Assembly (NCBI RefSeq): GCF_027409185.1 | Contig: NC_084463.1 | Coordinates: 164,099,869 to 164,163,868 of the forward strand | Length of the DNA stretch: 64,000 nt | Reading direction: 5' to 3' | DNA from: Cynocephalus volans | Taxonomy: Eukaryota > Chordata > Mammalia > Dermoptera > Cynocephalidae | Shown: piece by piece, positions 52,736 through 63,329 of the stretch | How the letters are laid out: every line of letters starts with the position of its first letter | How positions within the stretch are numbered: the stretch's first letter is position 1 | Position numbers and translations under genes: made by a program | The notes under the pieces: generated by a model | Databases searched by the model: none | The model's input: only the letters and a program-made list of their open reading frames with translations | Told to the model about the DNA's origin: nothing

Positions 52736-53719
52736 CTAATGGAATTGCATCAAACTACAAAGCTTCTGCACAACAAAGGAAACAATACAGTGAAGAGACA
52801 ACCCATAGATTGCTAGAAAATATTTGCAAAGCATACATCTGATAGGGGGCTAACATCCAACGCATATAAGGAACTCAAAAACTCAATAGCAAGAAAACAA
52901 ATAACCCAGTCAAAAAATGGGCAAAGGACCTAAATAGGAGCCTCTCAAAAGAAGACATACAGATGGCCAGCAGATATATGAAAAAATGCTCATCATCACT
53001 AATCACCAGAGAAATGCAAATTAATACCACGATGAGATATCACCTTGCAGCTGTTAGGATGGCTGTTATCAAAAAGACGAAAGATACCAAGTGTTGGCGA
53101 GAATGTGGAGAGAAGGGACCCTTGTGCACTGTTGGACTATAAATTAATGCAGCCATATAGGAAACAGTACGGAGGCTCCTCAGAAAACTAAAATTGCCAT
53201 ATGATCCCGTAATCCCACTTCTGGGTGTATATCCAAAGGAATTGACATCGGTGTGCCGAGGAGACACCTGCACTCCCACGTGCCTATGTGCATTGCAGCA
53301 CTGCTCGCAATAGCCAAGGCATGGAAGCAACCAAGGTGTCTGTCATTGGATGCGTGGATAAAGAAAATGTGCTATATATATACACAACTGAATACTATTC
53401 AGTCTTAAAAGCGGGGGGAAATCCTTCACTGTGGTAACATGGATGGCCTGGAAGACATTATGATAAGTGAAACAAGGCAGACATAGAAAGACAAATACCA
53501 CATGATCTCAGTTATGCATGAAACCTAAAAAAGTTGAACTCATAGAAGTAGGGAGCAGAAAGGTGGTCACCAGAGGCTGGGGGGAAGGATGGGAGAAAGG
53601 AAGATGTTGGCCAAAGGATACAAAGTTTCAGTAAGATGCAAGGAATAAGCTTTAGTGATCTATTACACAGAATGGTGACTATAAAAAATAATTCATTGTA
53701 CATTTCAAAATTGCTTAAA
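52736..53719 (+). mobile_element. L1MA-type LINE ORF2 end, plus strand
   Basis: 'ggaattgcatcaaactacaa', 'gcaaaggacctaaataggag', 'accttgcagctgttaggatg', 'atcccacttctgggtgtata' and 'tggataaagaaaatgtgcta' are the last part of ORF2. The 3' UTR begins 'ccacatgatctcagttatgc' and breaks off near 53719. It is inserted in the tail of the older L1 and better preserved than it. Confidence 0.9.
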
Positions 53720-53780
53720 AGTCTGTTATTAATGCAGCTTACAAAAATCATTGTTTTGTAAGCTGCATTAATAATAGACT
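53720..53780. repeat. Near-perfect 27-bp inverted repeat (hairpin), 7-nt loop
   Basis: Left arm 53720-53746 (begins AGTCTGTTATTA) and right arm 53754-53780 are complementary at 26 of 27 positions. The loop is ATCATTG (53747-53753). It lies exactly where the plus-strand L1 breaks off. The short word AACAGACT recurs on the right at about 53802. Confidence 0.97.
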
Positions 53781-53794
53781 ATTTTTTTAAAAAA

Positions 53795-54110
53795 AATATT
53801 AACAGACTTTATTTTAGAACATTTTAATTTTAATTTTTAAATTTTATTTTTAGTTGACAATAACTATATATTTATGGGGCACAATGTGATGTTTTGATAT
53901 ATGTTCACAATGTGGAATGATTAAATCAGGCTAGTTAACAAATCCATCACCTCACGTACTTATTTTTCTGTAGTAAAAACACTTCAAATCTATTCTTTTA
54001 AGCAATTTTGAAATATAGGATGAATCACTTTTTATTATAGTCACCAGTCCGTGTGCAATACATCACGAAAGCTTATTCCTCGCATCTAACTGAAGCTGGA
54101 AGTCTACCGC
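53795..54110 (-). mobile_element. L1MA-type LINE 3' UTR, minus strand
   Basis: Read backwards it holds the 'ggtgactataataaaaagtg' and 'atatttcaaaattgcttaaa' blocks of the same 3' UTR that ends at 53719. It also holds the terminal section missing there. Poly-T and A/T-rich DNA mark the 3' end near 53785-53860. Confidence 0.85.
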
Positions 54111-54879
54111 CCATGTTAAGGCAGCCCACTTCGGAGAGCTAAGATTCCTGACAGCTGTCCCTCTGCCCAATTTTATTTTCTGATCTTTAGTATGGATGAC
54201 TTGGGTAGTGATTTTGTAAAATGTTTGAAGTTTGGTAACTTTACCCAATGCATGCACGCATAAAATTGGATGAATCAGACACTTTAACTGATTCAAGTTA
54301 TCAAAAACAAGAAGGAAAGTGGCCACATGCTTAGCCCCTCAGCGGTAGGACTTGCACCCTGGACACGGGAGACCCCAGATCTAGCACTGTGGCCCCAGGC
54401 AGACTTGCTTCTGGCTACAGCACTCCCCACCCCTGCCCTAGTCCACCCAGGGCCCCAGGCTGTACGAGGGTTTGCTCTGCTCTCAGAAATGTCAAGAATG
54501 TCCACCTGATGCTTAGTCCTGAGGGGCCACGTCCCTCAGCTGAAACTCTTTCCAGGGTGGTGAGCTGGTGCCCGATGGCAGAGGCGTCTGCAGAGATACT
54601 CACAGTGGCTAAGAGCCAACGAAGGACTCAGACAGAGAGAGGAGATTTCATTCACGCAGTATAGACTGATGCATGTGTGTGCATATGTATACATCACATG
54701 TACAGTTTTCTGTGTGTGTATAATTTTTTTCTTTGGAAAAATATGTGGTGCTCTACAGTGTGGGTGTACCCACTTCTCCACTTTGAGAAAAAGACCAAGC
54801 AAAGAGGAACATATGGGAAAACACTTAACAAAAATTTTTTTTAGGTATTACAAAACTTAGTTGATGATTCCTTCTGATT
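54111..54879. other. Unique DNA, no gene seen
   Basis: Includes TG-rich patches near 54670-54720. No gene or repeat recognised. Confidence 0.35.
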
Positions 54880-54887
54880 CTCCAGAG

Positions 54888-55074
54888 CAGTGGTTCTCAA
54901 CTGGGGACGATTTGGCCCCCCAGGGGATACTTTAGCAATATCTGGAAATGTTTTTGTCCCAACCTGTGGGTGGAGGCTGGGGATGCTGCTAAACGTCTAC
55001 AGGGCACCCGACAGCCCCCTGCCGAAAAGGTTATCAGACCCAAATGTCAACAGCATGGAAGTTAAAAAACCCCA
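54888..55074 (+). mobile_element. MER5A (hAT-Charlie) with 8-bp target duplication
   Basis: Starts 'cagtggttctcaactgggga', continues 'tttggccccccaggggatac', 'gcaatatctggaaatgtttt', 'ggaggctggggatgctgcta' and 'cagggcacccgacagccccc'. Flanks are CTCCAGAG (54880-54887) and CTTCAGAG (55075-55082), an 8-bp duplication with one change, as expected of hAT transposition. Confidence 0.92.
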
Positions 55075-55082
55075 CTTCAGAG

Positions 55083-55144
55083 GTCTCATAATCTTGATTT
55101 CTGTATTAATCCGAGTGTTAGGGTACTTTTTTTACTGCTGATTT
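55083..55144. other. Unique DNA
   Basis: Short A/T-rich interval, nothing recognised. Confidence 0.3.
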
Positions 55145-55370
55145 CTCACGAAGGCCTCGGCCACCGCATGCTGGGCTCCCTGTGGGCACCTCCACCCCTG
55201 GTCTTCCGGCGCCCTCCCACCCCTGCCTTGCCCGGCCTTCCCACGCCCCTCTCCTGACTGCTCTCGGGGAGCGCACACAAACGCACACCTTCCCACGCTC
55301 CTGCAGGGACGCTGGGGCCGGGGCAGCCATCGGGCGGGATCCCCAGGAAAGCACCTCCGGCTCACCCCTC
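55145..55370. other. CpG-rich patch
   Basis: By eye about 17 CpG in roughly 225 bp at about 65% GC (ccggcgccc, ctcggggagcgcac, ggccggggc, catcgggcgggat and others). It could be a small CpG island, but no promoter or exon could be assigned. Confidence 0.4.
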
Positions 55371-55404
55371 CAGCCTCATCTCTGCTCCTCTTTCCTGCCT
55401 GGAG

Positions 55405-55465
55405 CAGGGCCGGGATACGAGCACATAGTAGGAACTCTATAAATATTTGTTGAATGAATGGACAG
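55405..55465 (+). mobile_element. L2 LINE 3' end tag
   Basis: 'gcacatagtaggaactctat' followed by 'aaatatttgttgaatgaatg' is the classical L2/MIR-type terminus. Confidence 0.75.
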
Positions 55466-55649
55466 ATGATTGAAAAGTTTCTGGGTCCTTCGTGACACCG
55501 TGGGAGGACCACACACTGCTCCTAATGGCTCTCCCTGGGACTCTTGGTTGTGACAGAGAAGAGCCCCTGACCGGCCTCAGCGGCTGGCCGGACCCTCACC
55601 TGCAGCAAACGTGCCCAGAGCCAGGCCTCAGTGCGGGCACCACGCTGGC

Positions 55650-55760
55650 TGCCGCAGGTGTGAGGGTTATTAAGACACAGTGTGACATCCACGAAGAACA
55701 GTCTAGTGAGGGGGACAGATAATAAAAAGGGAGCTGTGGACAGTGCAGTGAGAGGGTTAT
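55650..55760 (+). mobile_element. Old LINE-like repeat (L2/L3-type), fragment
   Basis: 'gaacagtctagtgaggggga' followed by 'cagataataaaaagggagct' and 'gtggacagtgcagtgagag' has the same order as 20120-20330. Confidence 0.45.
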
Positions 55761-56729
55761 CACGAGACCCCTCCCATCCCCGGCTCCTCCTGTCCATGTA
55801 CTGTGGACGATGAGCTCTGGGTGACAGTGCTGGCTTTGTGTCATTGCCCCCTCCGAAGCCTAGCCACATGGTAGAGCAGAGGAAGTGACTCGGTGAGCCA
55901 ACCGGCGGTGGCGGCAGGCTCACGAGTAAATCTGTAGGCCCCTCTGAGCCTTGCTTTACTCGTCCAAAGAGCAGGCACCAGCTTTTCTTCACACAGCCAT
56001 GGTGAGGTTCACGTGTAAAATGCTCGACACACGTCTGATGTGTACAAAGTACCTACTGTTTCCAGCTTTTATCGTGGTGCAGAGGGGTGGGGGGGAGACT
56101 GCCACCAGCCTTCGGGGGCTCCTGCCTCCTGGTGTTTGAGGGCCCCCATTATGCCCCCCAGTGACACACGTGTCTCCCACAAGTCCCCGCCAGCCTCTTC
56201 ACCAGGATTCCTGCCGGGTACATCCATTTCTCCAACTTCTCCCCACGGGGCCTTTTCCACCTCCCTGCACCCTGCCCTTCCTCTGGCTTGGCTTGTCCTC
56301 TCATTTCTCTTGGGCTTAGATAGCCTATGAGTCCCCCAGGCTTCCCTCCAGCCCCCTGGGTCTTCTCTGACGACGGGGACAGTCCCTGCAACCTATAACA
56401 CAACATTTGGTACTGGAGGATAGTGTCATGTGTCTGTCCTGGGAGTGAGTCACAAGCTACTGGAATGCAGGGAGCTTCTCAAATCCTCTTCTGTACCCTG
56501 CGGGAACCGAGCCCAGGTCACATTCCCCAGGGAGACCCCTTAGTCAGTGGGACTTACTGACGCAAAGATAAAAAAGAACTGTGGGTCCGGCCACTAGGCT
56601 GGCTACAAGCCTAGCACACGCACATCCGTGCTCATCTCCAGTTCTAGAAGCCTTCCGACACCAGCCTTCTGTGAGGCTCTCGGTGCGACAGGGCAAAGCT
56701 TTTCAGCTTCATCGAAGAGCCCACCTGAC
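55761..56729. other. Unique DNA, no gene seen
   Basis: C-rich in parts, with open frames on both strands (up to 156 codons). Nothing recognised. Confidence 0.4.
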
Positions 56730-57143
56730 GGCCTAATCCCTGAGACCTGTGAATGTGACCATATTTGGAAAAAGGGTCTTTGCAGATGTGATCAAGTTAA
56801 AAGGAGCTCATAGTGGATCGGGTTGGGCCCTAAATTCCATGACTGGTGTCCTCATAAGAAGAAGGGAATTTGGACCCAGAGCTACCAAGGCCCGAGGGAA
56901 GACCGCCGGGGAGGACAGAGGGAGAGATGGGAGCACTGCAGCCACAAGAGGATCACCAGCAGCCACCAGGAAGAGCTGGAAGAGGCAAGGAAAAGTCTTC
57001 CCCTGGAGCCTTCAGAGGGAGCGCAGCCCTGCTGACACCTGGAGTTTGGACTTCTGGACCCCAGAACTGTGATAGAATACATTTCTGTTGTTTTAAGCAA
57101 CCCAGTCGGTGGTCATTTGTTACAGCTGCCCCAGGAAATCACA
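56730..57143 (+). mobile_element. MLT1A-type MaLR LTR, 5'-shortened
   Basis: 'cctaatccctgagacctgtg', 'aatgtgaccatatttggaaa', 'gtctttgcagatgtgatcaa', 'tcctcataagaagaaggga', 'cttcagagggagcgcagccc' and 'ctgttgttttaagcaaccca' in order. The first 25-30 bases of the LTR are missing. Confidence 0.9.
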
Positions 57144-58550
57144 CACCATCCAACTAGCACAGCAGGCAGAACCCTGCATTTGCAACAAGTTTTCCGTGAG
57201 GTTTCCATGTACCTTTTCCCACTTGCTACACGCTGACTATAGCCCTGGGTCCTCCCAGAGTACCCGGCCCTCCCAGCACAGAATGTGCCACCGGCTTGGG
57301 GCTCCCACCTTGATGGTCTCTCTCCCCACTTGGCCTGTGGGATCACAGGTGGCAGGAACCAGGTATCCCCTGTTCTCTGCACCAAGGTTGACAAATCCAC
57401 TGGAGGTGGGCTTGAAGTGCCCTCACTGTGACAACCTGTGCCAGTGTCCTGCAGAGTCATTTCCAGGCTGTCTTAGGTCGTAGGCTCTGGGCTTGCCTCC
57501 TGCCACCTGAGGATGCGAGGGAGCGGGCCACTGGGGAGCCAAGCCTCACACCCCTGCCCCAGGGAGGGGACGCTACAGGGCAGGACAAAGGGCCAAGGTC
57601 CAGGCCTCAGCAGGCTGAGGCCACCTATCCCCTGCTATCAGAAGGGAAGCCTTGGGCAGGGCTCCCGGTCAACCTTTGGTGAACAGCAGAGAGATGGCCA
57701 GAGAATTCCAGCTCTCCCCACACCCACCTAATCTCCTCTGGCCAAACTCTAAGGACAATTGCCCAGAACTAGAGAAACTCAGCTGCAGGAGATAGTGGCA
57801 TTGTCCAGCTGACTCTTCGTCAAAAAGTGCTGCTATTCTTTAGTTTGGGGGCATCTGCCCCTTACGAGGGCCACCTCTTTACATTCTCTCATTCCTGGAG
57901 GAAAAACAATCCGCACTTCCTAACAACCCCCATTTCCAAAAAAGCTTTTGTTCCAGTTGCCTCATAACTACCAGGGAGCCCTGAGGGGCCATGCGTCCTC
58001 CCCGTCCTCCAATGGGGTATCTACTGTCCCATTTCACTTGTGCCTTTTGGAAGTGGGAGTTCCTGTGACAATTTCACCTAGACTAGAGCCCCAGTTGCCT
58101 GCAGAGACCAGTCCACTGCTATGGAGTTCAGTAGCTTTGCTGCCAAAAAATTGATCAAAACCCAACAGAGGGCCTGTCTGCCCATCTCATCTCCCCACCC
58201 CGTGACTGCTGGTGGTGGCGGTGGTGTGTGCACAGTTAAACCAGCTGAGCCAGGGTCACGTGATGGTGTGAACTATCTGCAAACGCAATGCTCCTGGGAT
58301 TCCTGGATTTGACTGTTGGGGTGCATGTGTTCATGGGTCTGCCGCTGGGTTTTCCAGCCCACTCCCGATCCCTAGCCTGGAATGTGCTCCTTGGAGAGCA
58401 AATCTGCTTTTTTAATGGTGACTTGGCAGTTTGGGGGGTCATTCTGTAGCCAGCCTCCAACAGCCACAGCCAGGCTTATTTTGCAGAGTTAGGCCAAAGG
58501 TTTCTGTAACCTGGGAATTCCATCCCTATACTCTATAGCCGGAGCGGCGC
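57144..58550. other. Unique DNA, no gene seen
   Basis: Frames up to 124 codons (57109-57483) run out of the LTR and have no family match. Nothing else was recognised. Confidence 0.4.
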
Positions 58551-58551
58551 T

Positions 58552-58718
58552 CTAGGGCTTCACTGGACCTGAGAACCCCAGGGAGCTGTGAAAATGCACA
58601 TTCCCAGGCCAACCCAGAGGTTCTAATTCACTGTGTCTGGGGAAAGGCCAGAAATCTGCATTTCAACAAACTTTTCGTATGATTTTGATCCAAGAAATCT
58701 AAGCAACACTGCTCTAGA
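58552..58718 (+). mobile_element. hAT-Charlie MER20-like element
   Basis: 'gggcttcactggacctgaga', 'ccccagggagctgtgaaaat', 'cccagaggttctaattcact', 'gaaatctgcatttcaacaaa' and 'gcaacactgctctagag' follow the short hAT group. It ends beside 'ctctagaga'. Confidence 0.7.
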
Positions 58719-59075
58719 GAAATAACGTCTAGTAATTTTTTGAGTGTGATCGTCTTTAAACAGACCATGTTCCCAAAGGATCTGTCCTTACTGATGGTGG
58801 GTTCAACTTCTTGGTTGTCTTTAGAGTTTTGGCCGTGGGTCTGAGCCAAAGAAGCAACCAATAATGAAGATCTTTTATTTTGTATGATTAATTTCCAAAA
58901 CCTCATAATGCTTTTGCAAACCAGGTATTTGGTGCCAAGGATTTTACCTGCCTCTTACTGAAGAAAATAAAAATAATAAAAATACAGGCATGTTGGTGGT
59001 CTTGTCCAAAGACTCACATCCACAAAACCCTTCATCAAGGAATAAAAACCATGATGAAGGGGGGGGAGGGTTAAC
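58719..59075. other. Unique DNA, A-rich toward the right
   Basis: Nothing recognised. A G-rich run at about 59061-59069. Confidence 0.3.
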
Positions 59076-59079
59076 TAAC

Positions 59080-59525
59080 TTCATCAGGCCTTTTTTTACA
59101 TATGATAAAATTTCCCTTTTTGAATGTGCAATGCAGTGGGGTTTCAGTAAATGTATCAAGCCGTGCACCGTAGAGCAGCTGTGGAGCATTTTGCTTACCC
59201 AGTAAGTCTCCTCACACCCGCTGTCTGTCAATCCCCATCGCACCCGCCCTCCTCCCCGCTGCCCGCACGACCCCTGGCCACGCCTGCCATCTCTGCAGGC
59301 TTACCTTTTCTGGACATCTCGTACGAATGGAACCACACAGCATATGGTGTCTTGCCACCAGCTTCTTCCGGTCTACGGTGTTTTCAAGGTTCGTCCATGC
59401 TGCAGCCTGTGTCTACAGATTGTTCCTTTTCATGGCCGAGCAGCATTCCCTCGTGTGGGCAGGCCACATTTTGTTTATCCATTCACGGGATGACAGACAT
59501 TCAGGTTGTGTCCAATTTCTGAAAC
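59080..59525 (-). mobile_element. L1M LINE, minus strand
   Basis: 'acatatgataaaatttccct', 'tttctggacatctcgtacga', 'atggaaccacacagcatatg', 'tttcatggccgagcagcatt' and 'tttgtttatccattcacggg' are reversed L1 3' blocks. Confidence 0.85.
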
Positions 59526-60449
59526 CACTCTTTTTTGAATCCTGCCAGCTGGCTGCTTCTCAGAATAGGTTGTATATCCCGATGGCCCATCAGAGGGAAG
59601 GGTGACAGTGGCTGTTTGATGATCACACCCATTGGGCTCTCCTGTCTGCACAAGGCACAGTCATCAGGACTGGCAGACCTGGCAGGGTGGCATGTGGTCT
59701 GGGCAAGGCCAGGGTCTCTGGACATGGAGCCTGAGGCTGGGGTTGCGGTGCTTGTGGGTTGCTGGGCGGGGGCTCTCAAGAGAAGCCTGCCAGGGACGGA
59801 GGGGACCAAGGCTGTGGTCATTGCAAAGTCCAGCCCTGGCCTGGTGCTCAGGGAGGCTCTGGGGCACAGACTGCACTGTACGGCGAGCTCTTTCTGAGGC
59901 AGGGGCTGGCCTTTCAGCCCCTATCAGTCAGTCATTGGTGGGGACTGCCCTTTGGTGGGGGGCAATGGGGCTCACATAACTTCCTGGGCAGGGCAGATCC
60001 CAACAGCATCGGCCGAAGGGACAGCTGAAGCCACTGGCAGCTGAGGGTCTTGGCAACCAGGCAGTGGGTGCTCCTGGACATAGAAAGGGTCACCAAGAGC
60101 ATCACGCACAGTCACATGAAGCCTGGGCCCCATGAACCAGTCAGCAGCCGCAGCTGGTCTGGCTGTCTCCTGCACCAGCTGTCCAGCCTCCTGCTGACCA
60201 GGGTCAGCATCCCACGAGGTCCAGCTTGTCCCCACCACAGGGCCCTCAAGCGCTACTCTCTCTTCCCCCAACACACGCCTCCCTGTGAACGTGCATACAG
60301 CGCCAGTGCGTGTGTGCATGCAAGTGGTCCAGGGCAGAGCACAGGAAAAGGGGGTGACAGCCCTGCCAGCAACCTCCCAGCAGCTCTGAGCTCATGAACT
60401 GTCTCAAACACTTCCTAGAATAGGTCATTCATACCCCAGGTGCCCGGTT
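59526..60449. other. GC-rich unique DNA, no gene seen
   Basis: Open frames up to 120 codons on both strands, none recognised. Confidence 0.4.
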
Positions 60450-60830
60450 CATGCAACGTGGAGACCTGGTCACATGAGCAAGGAGAGGAGTTAGGACAGT
60501 CATAGGACGTTGCGGGGTTCAGGGGTGGAGAGATATCGAACAGACATACTGAGGGGGGCCTGGACCGTGCCTGTGGTGGATCATGAAGGGCTTCCTGGAG
60601 GAGGTGACAGCTGAGGCAGGGCTCAACCCAGTGAGGACCGGGAGCAATGGAACTCAAGATGGAAATCAAGAGATGGAACTCAACTGGTATATGCAAAGGC
60701 AAGGCAGAGGAAGACAGCTTGCTTATTTTGGGACCCACAGTTTGCTGGAGCTGGAGCTCAGGGGTGGGGGCTGGGGACAGAGGGTAAGGCTGAAAACCTC
60801 ATGAGGGGCCTTCTGAGTTTGAGTTTGAGC
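60450..60830 (+). mobile_element. Old LINE-like repeat (L2/L3-type), low confidence
   Basis: 'gggcttcctggaggaggtga', 'cagctgaggcagggctcaac' and 'atatgcaaaggcaaggcaga' with 'gggccttctgagtttgagtt' are in the order of the widespread repeat seen at 29605 (ggaggaggtgacatttgagctgag ... tgtgcaaaggccctgaggcag). Confidence 0.4.
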
Positions 60831-61740
60831 TCAAGATCAGGGAAAAACCAGGCAGGGCCATGCCCACATTGAGTACGCAATCTGCTCTTCACTCTCATTT
60901 TGGGACAAAATTTGACATCCATCATCCTTGTGGCTTGCATGGGGTGACAGAGGGTCTGAGAGGACCCCGACCATCAGAACTCAACCTGGACTCTATTTCA
61001 CTTCTTCGAGTCTTCCAGTCCCGAGGAGGGGCCCACCCCTGAGATGTTTATGGGCTCTCCCGTCTTCGTATAAAGACGCTTACAATCCTGAGGAATGCAG
61101 GAAAGGGGGGCTAGAATTTAGGATGTTTCTCTACCGTCTCCAGCCAGGGAGGCCTCCGAGGCTGGTGCGATGTGTGCTCACTGTCTTAGGCCGCAGAGCT
61201 GCCCCACCCAAAGGCTGTGACACCACACGGCGATTCCTCCTGGGACTTCTCTCCTTTGACCACTCTGTCTTTGCCAGGCTATCAGTCAGCTCTTTGTTGC
61301 TAGGGCCAGACGGCGCAATTCTGGGTCCTAACCGTGCTAGTGTGTGCACTTGGGAGGAAGGAAAGAAATGACCACGTCACCCACAGAGCCCCCAGCGCTC
61401 ACGGCCCTCCTCTCCCCAGCCAAGTCTGGTCTCCCTGCCCTCCCCAGCCACTCACCCATGCTGGCTCCGGTCCCTGTCCCCCCAGGGGCAGGAACTCAGG
61501 GACTGTGCTCTTCCCATCCAGGCCCTTCCTTCCCAAAGTCAAGGCCATTTCCACGAGTCAAGATGCTTCTTGCACGTTCATTGCTCTGCATGACTCTAGG
61601 TGGCCTAGGCCAGATCAAAGCCATTTGAAGTTGGGGACAGGACTTGAACGTGTCTATATCCCTCAGAGGCTTGAGGTGGTGGATGTGACATTGGAGGTGC
61701 CCTGTAAAGACCCCTGCCTGGTGGGGCTGGTTTTCCCTGG
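60831..61740. other. Unique DNA, no gene seen
   Basis: Frame of 147 codons at 60928-61371 has no family. Nothing else was recognised. Confidence 0.4.
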
Positions 61741-62033
61741 TTTCTTTCTTGTCTGTCTCTCTCTATGTCTCTCTGTGCTTGTCTCTCTCTGTCCCTGTTT
61801 GTGTGTCTCGCTCTTTCAGTCTCTCTCTTTCCCTTTCCATCTCTCTGTCTCCCTCTGTCCCTATGTCTCTCTCTCTCTCTCTCCTTCTCTTTATATCTCT
61901 CTGTCTCTTTCTGTTTCTCCCTCTCTTTCTGACTGTCTGTCTCTGTCTCTCTTCCTCTGTGTGTTTCTCAAATACCTCTGCCTCTCCTGTCTCTATCTCT
62001 GTCTCTCTCTCCCTCTGTCTTTTTCCTCCCACC
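61741..62033 (+). repeat. Long (TCTCTG)n/(TC)n pyrimidine-rich repeat
   Basis: About 293 bases of degenerate TCTCTG, TCTG, TCTC and CCCTG units. It yields long serine-, leucine- and valine-rich frames on the plus strand and arginine- and glutamate-rich frames on the minus strand. Both are artefacts of the repeat. Confidence 0.95.
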
Positions 62034-63165
62034 CTCACTGAGCTTTCAGACCCTCGTCCAGACTGTGCCTTCTCCCCAACATGTCCCTCACTGCCTGAAG
62101 TCTCTGAGGTATGTGGAATAAAGTTCAGCACCACCCAGATGGGTCTCAGGTCCAGGAGAAACCCTGGTGAGAAGGAAGGAATTTATGAACCGCCTGCAGG
62201 CTGGCGGCACTAAGAGGCAGGAGACACCGGCTCACGTGGCCGCAGGGTCTCCCTGGGCCTGGTGATCAGGTGCTCGGGGGTAGAAAGATGCTCACCTGAG
62301 CACACAGAACTGCTCTTCTTGAGTGGGCAGCCACCAGGCCAGCTGTGGATGGCGCTGGGGGCAGTGGGCTCACAACCTGCCCAGCCCAAGCTCTCGTGGA
62401 CGTGTGACCCTGGGCCGGTAAGCCATGTCCCAGGCCTTGGAAAGGAGGGAATAGGCTGAATGGCTCGAGGGACTGTCCAGCTACTCTTGCTTCTTATCAG
62501 TGCTCGGCAGACTACAGGTGAGGCTCAGAGCCCCACACACAGCCTTCATTTCATTCTCCTTTCCCTTTTCAGACTGGAACAGGCGATCTGCTGGTGTGCA
62601 AGCTCCAGAGCAGAGAAGCCAGCCCTGCACACGACAGTTTCAACATGCACAACTGACCCAGGGCCTCTGGGCAGTGCCCATGGACGGCTAGGGCACCCTG
62701 ACTCCATCCCTTGCCAGGACTGGGCAGCCCGCCCTGTTCGGCCATCACCTGGTGCTTGCATCCAGAGGAACTGGGGAGAGACTGAGCACGGAGCAGCCTA
62801 AATCTGATCATCGCTGGCAGAATGAACCCAAGTCCCTTCCTTCCTGTTGCTGGGATGGTTGCAGAATCTCAGAGGACAGAGGCACTGAGTGCAAGCCACC
62901 ACTGCAGAAATGAGGCCAGCCCTGTATCCAGACACCAAAACTCACACCAGAAAGAAGCTCCTTTAGAGACTCCTGTGCCAAACTCAGCTCAGAGAAGTTG
63001 GACACTTCTCTTAGGATTGTTTAGCTGTGCCAGAAAGTAGTTCCCATGACTTTATGATCACACATTGTTTTTGCATGAAAGTGGTTCCCCACCCACCACC
63101 CAGCCCAGTAACCCACCTCTCCACCAGAGCCAGCTGCCCCTGCGTGACTGTCCTCAAAGCAGCAG
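62034..63165. other. Unique DNA, no gene seen
   Basis: Frames up to 113 codons, none recognised. Confidence 0.4.
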
Positions 63166-63166
63166 C

Positions 63167-63207
63167 AACCTCCAGAGATTCCCGGTCACCTCCAGAGATT
63201 CCCAACC
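63167..63207 (+). repeat. 20-bp tandem duplication
   Basis: CACCTCCAGAGATTCCC-type unit present twice in a row, the first copy with 'aacc' and the second with 'tcac' before CTCCAGAGATTCCC. Confidence 0.85.
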
Positions 63208-63329
63208 ACCACGAGTGTACTGATAGAAGGCAGCACCATTTTCCCAGAATCTTCCCTTGGAAAAGAGAGACCCACTTTATATCGGAGTCTTTACAAAATC
63301 TCTCATATTGCAGGCTTCTCTCTCAACAT

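Noticed and set aside
61334..62213. Serine/leucine/valine-rich frames of 235 and 154 codons
   Set aside because: Translation of a TCTCTG-type simple repeat. It looks like a membrane protein only because of the repeat.
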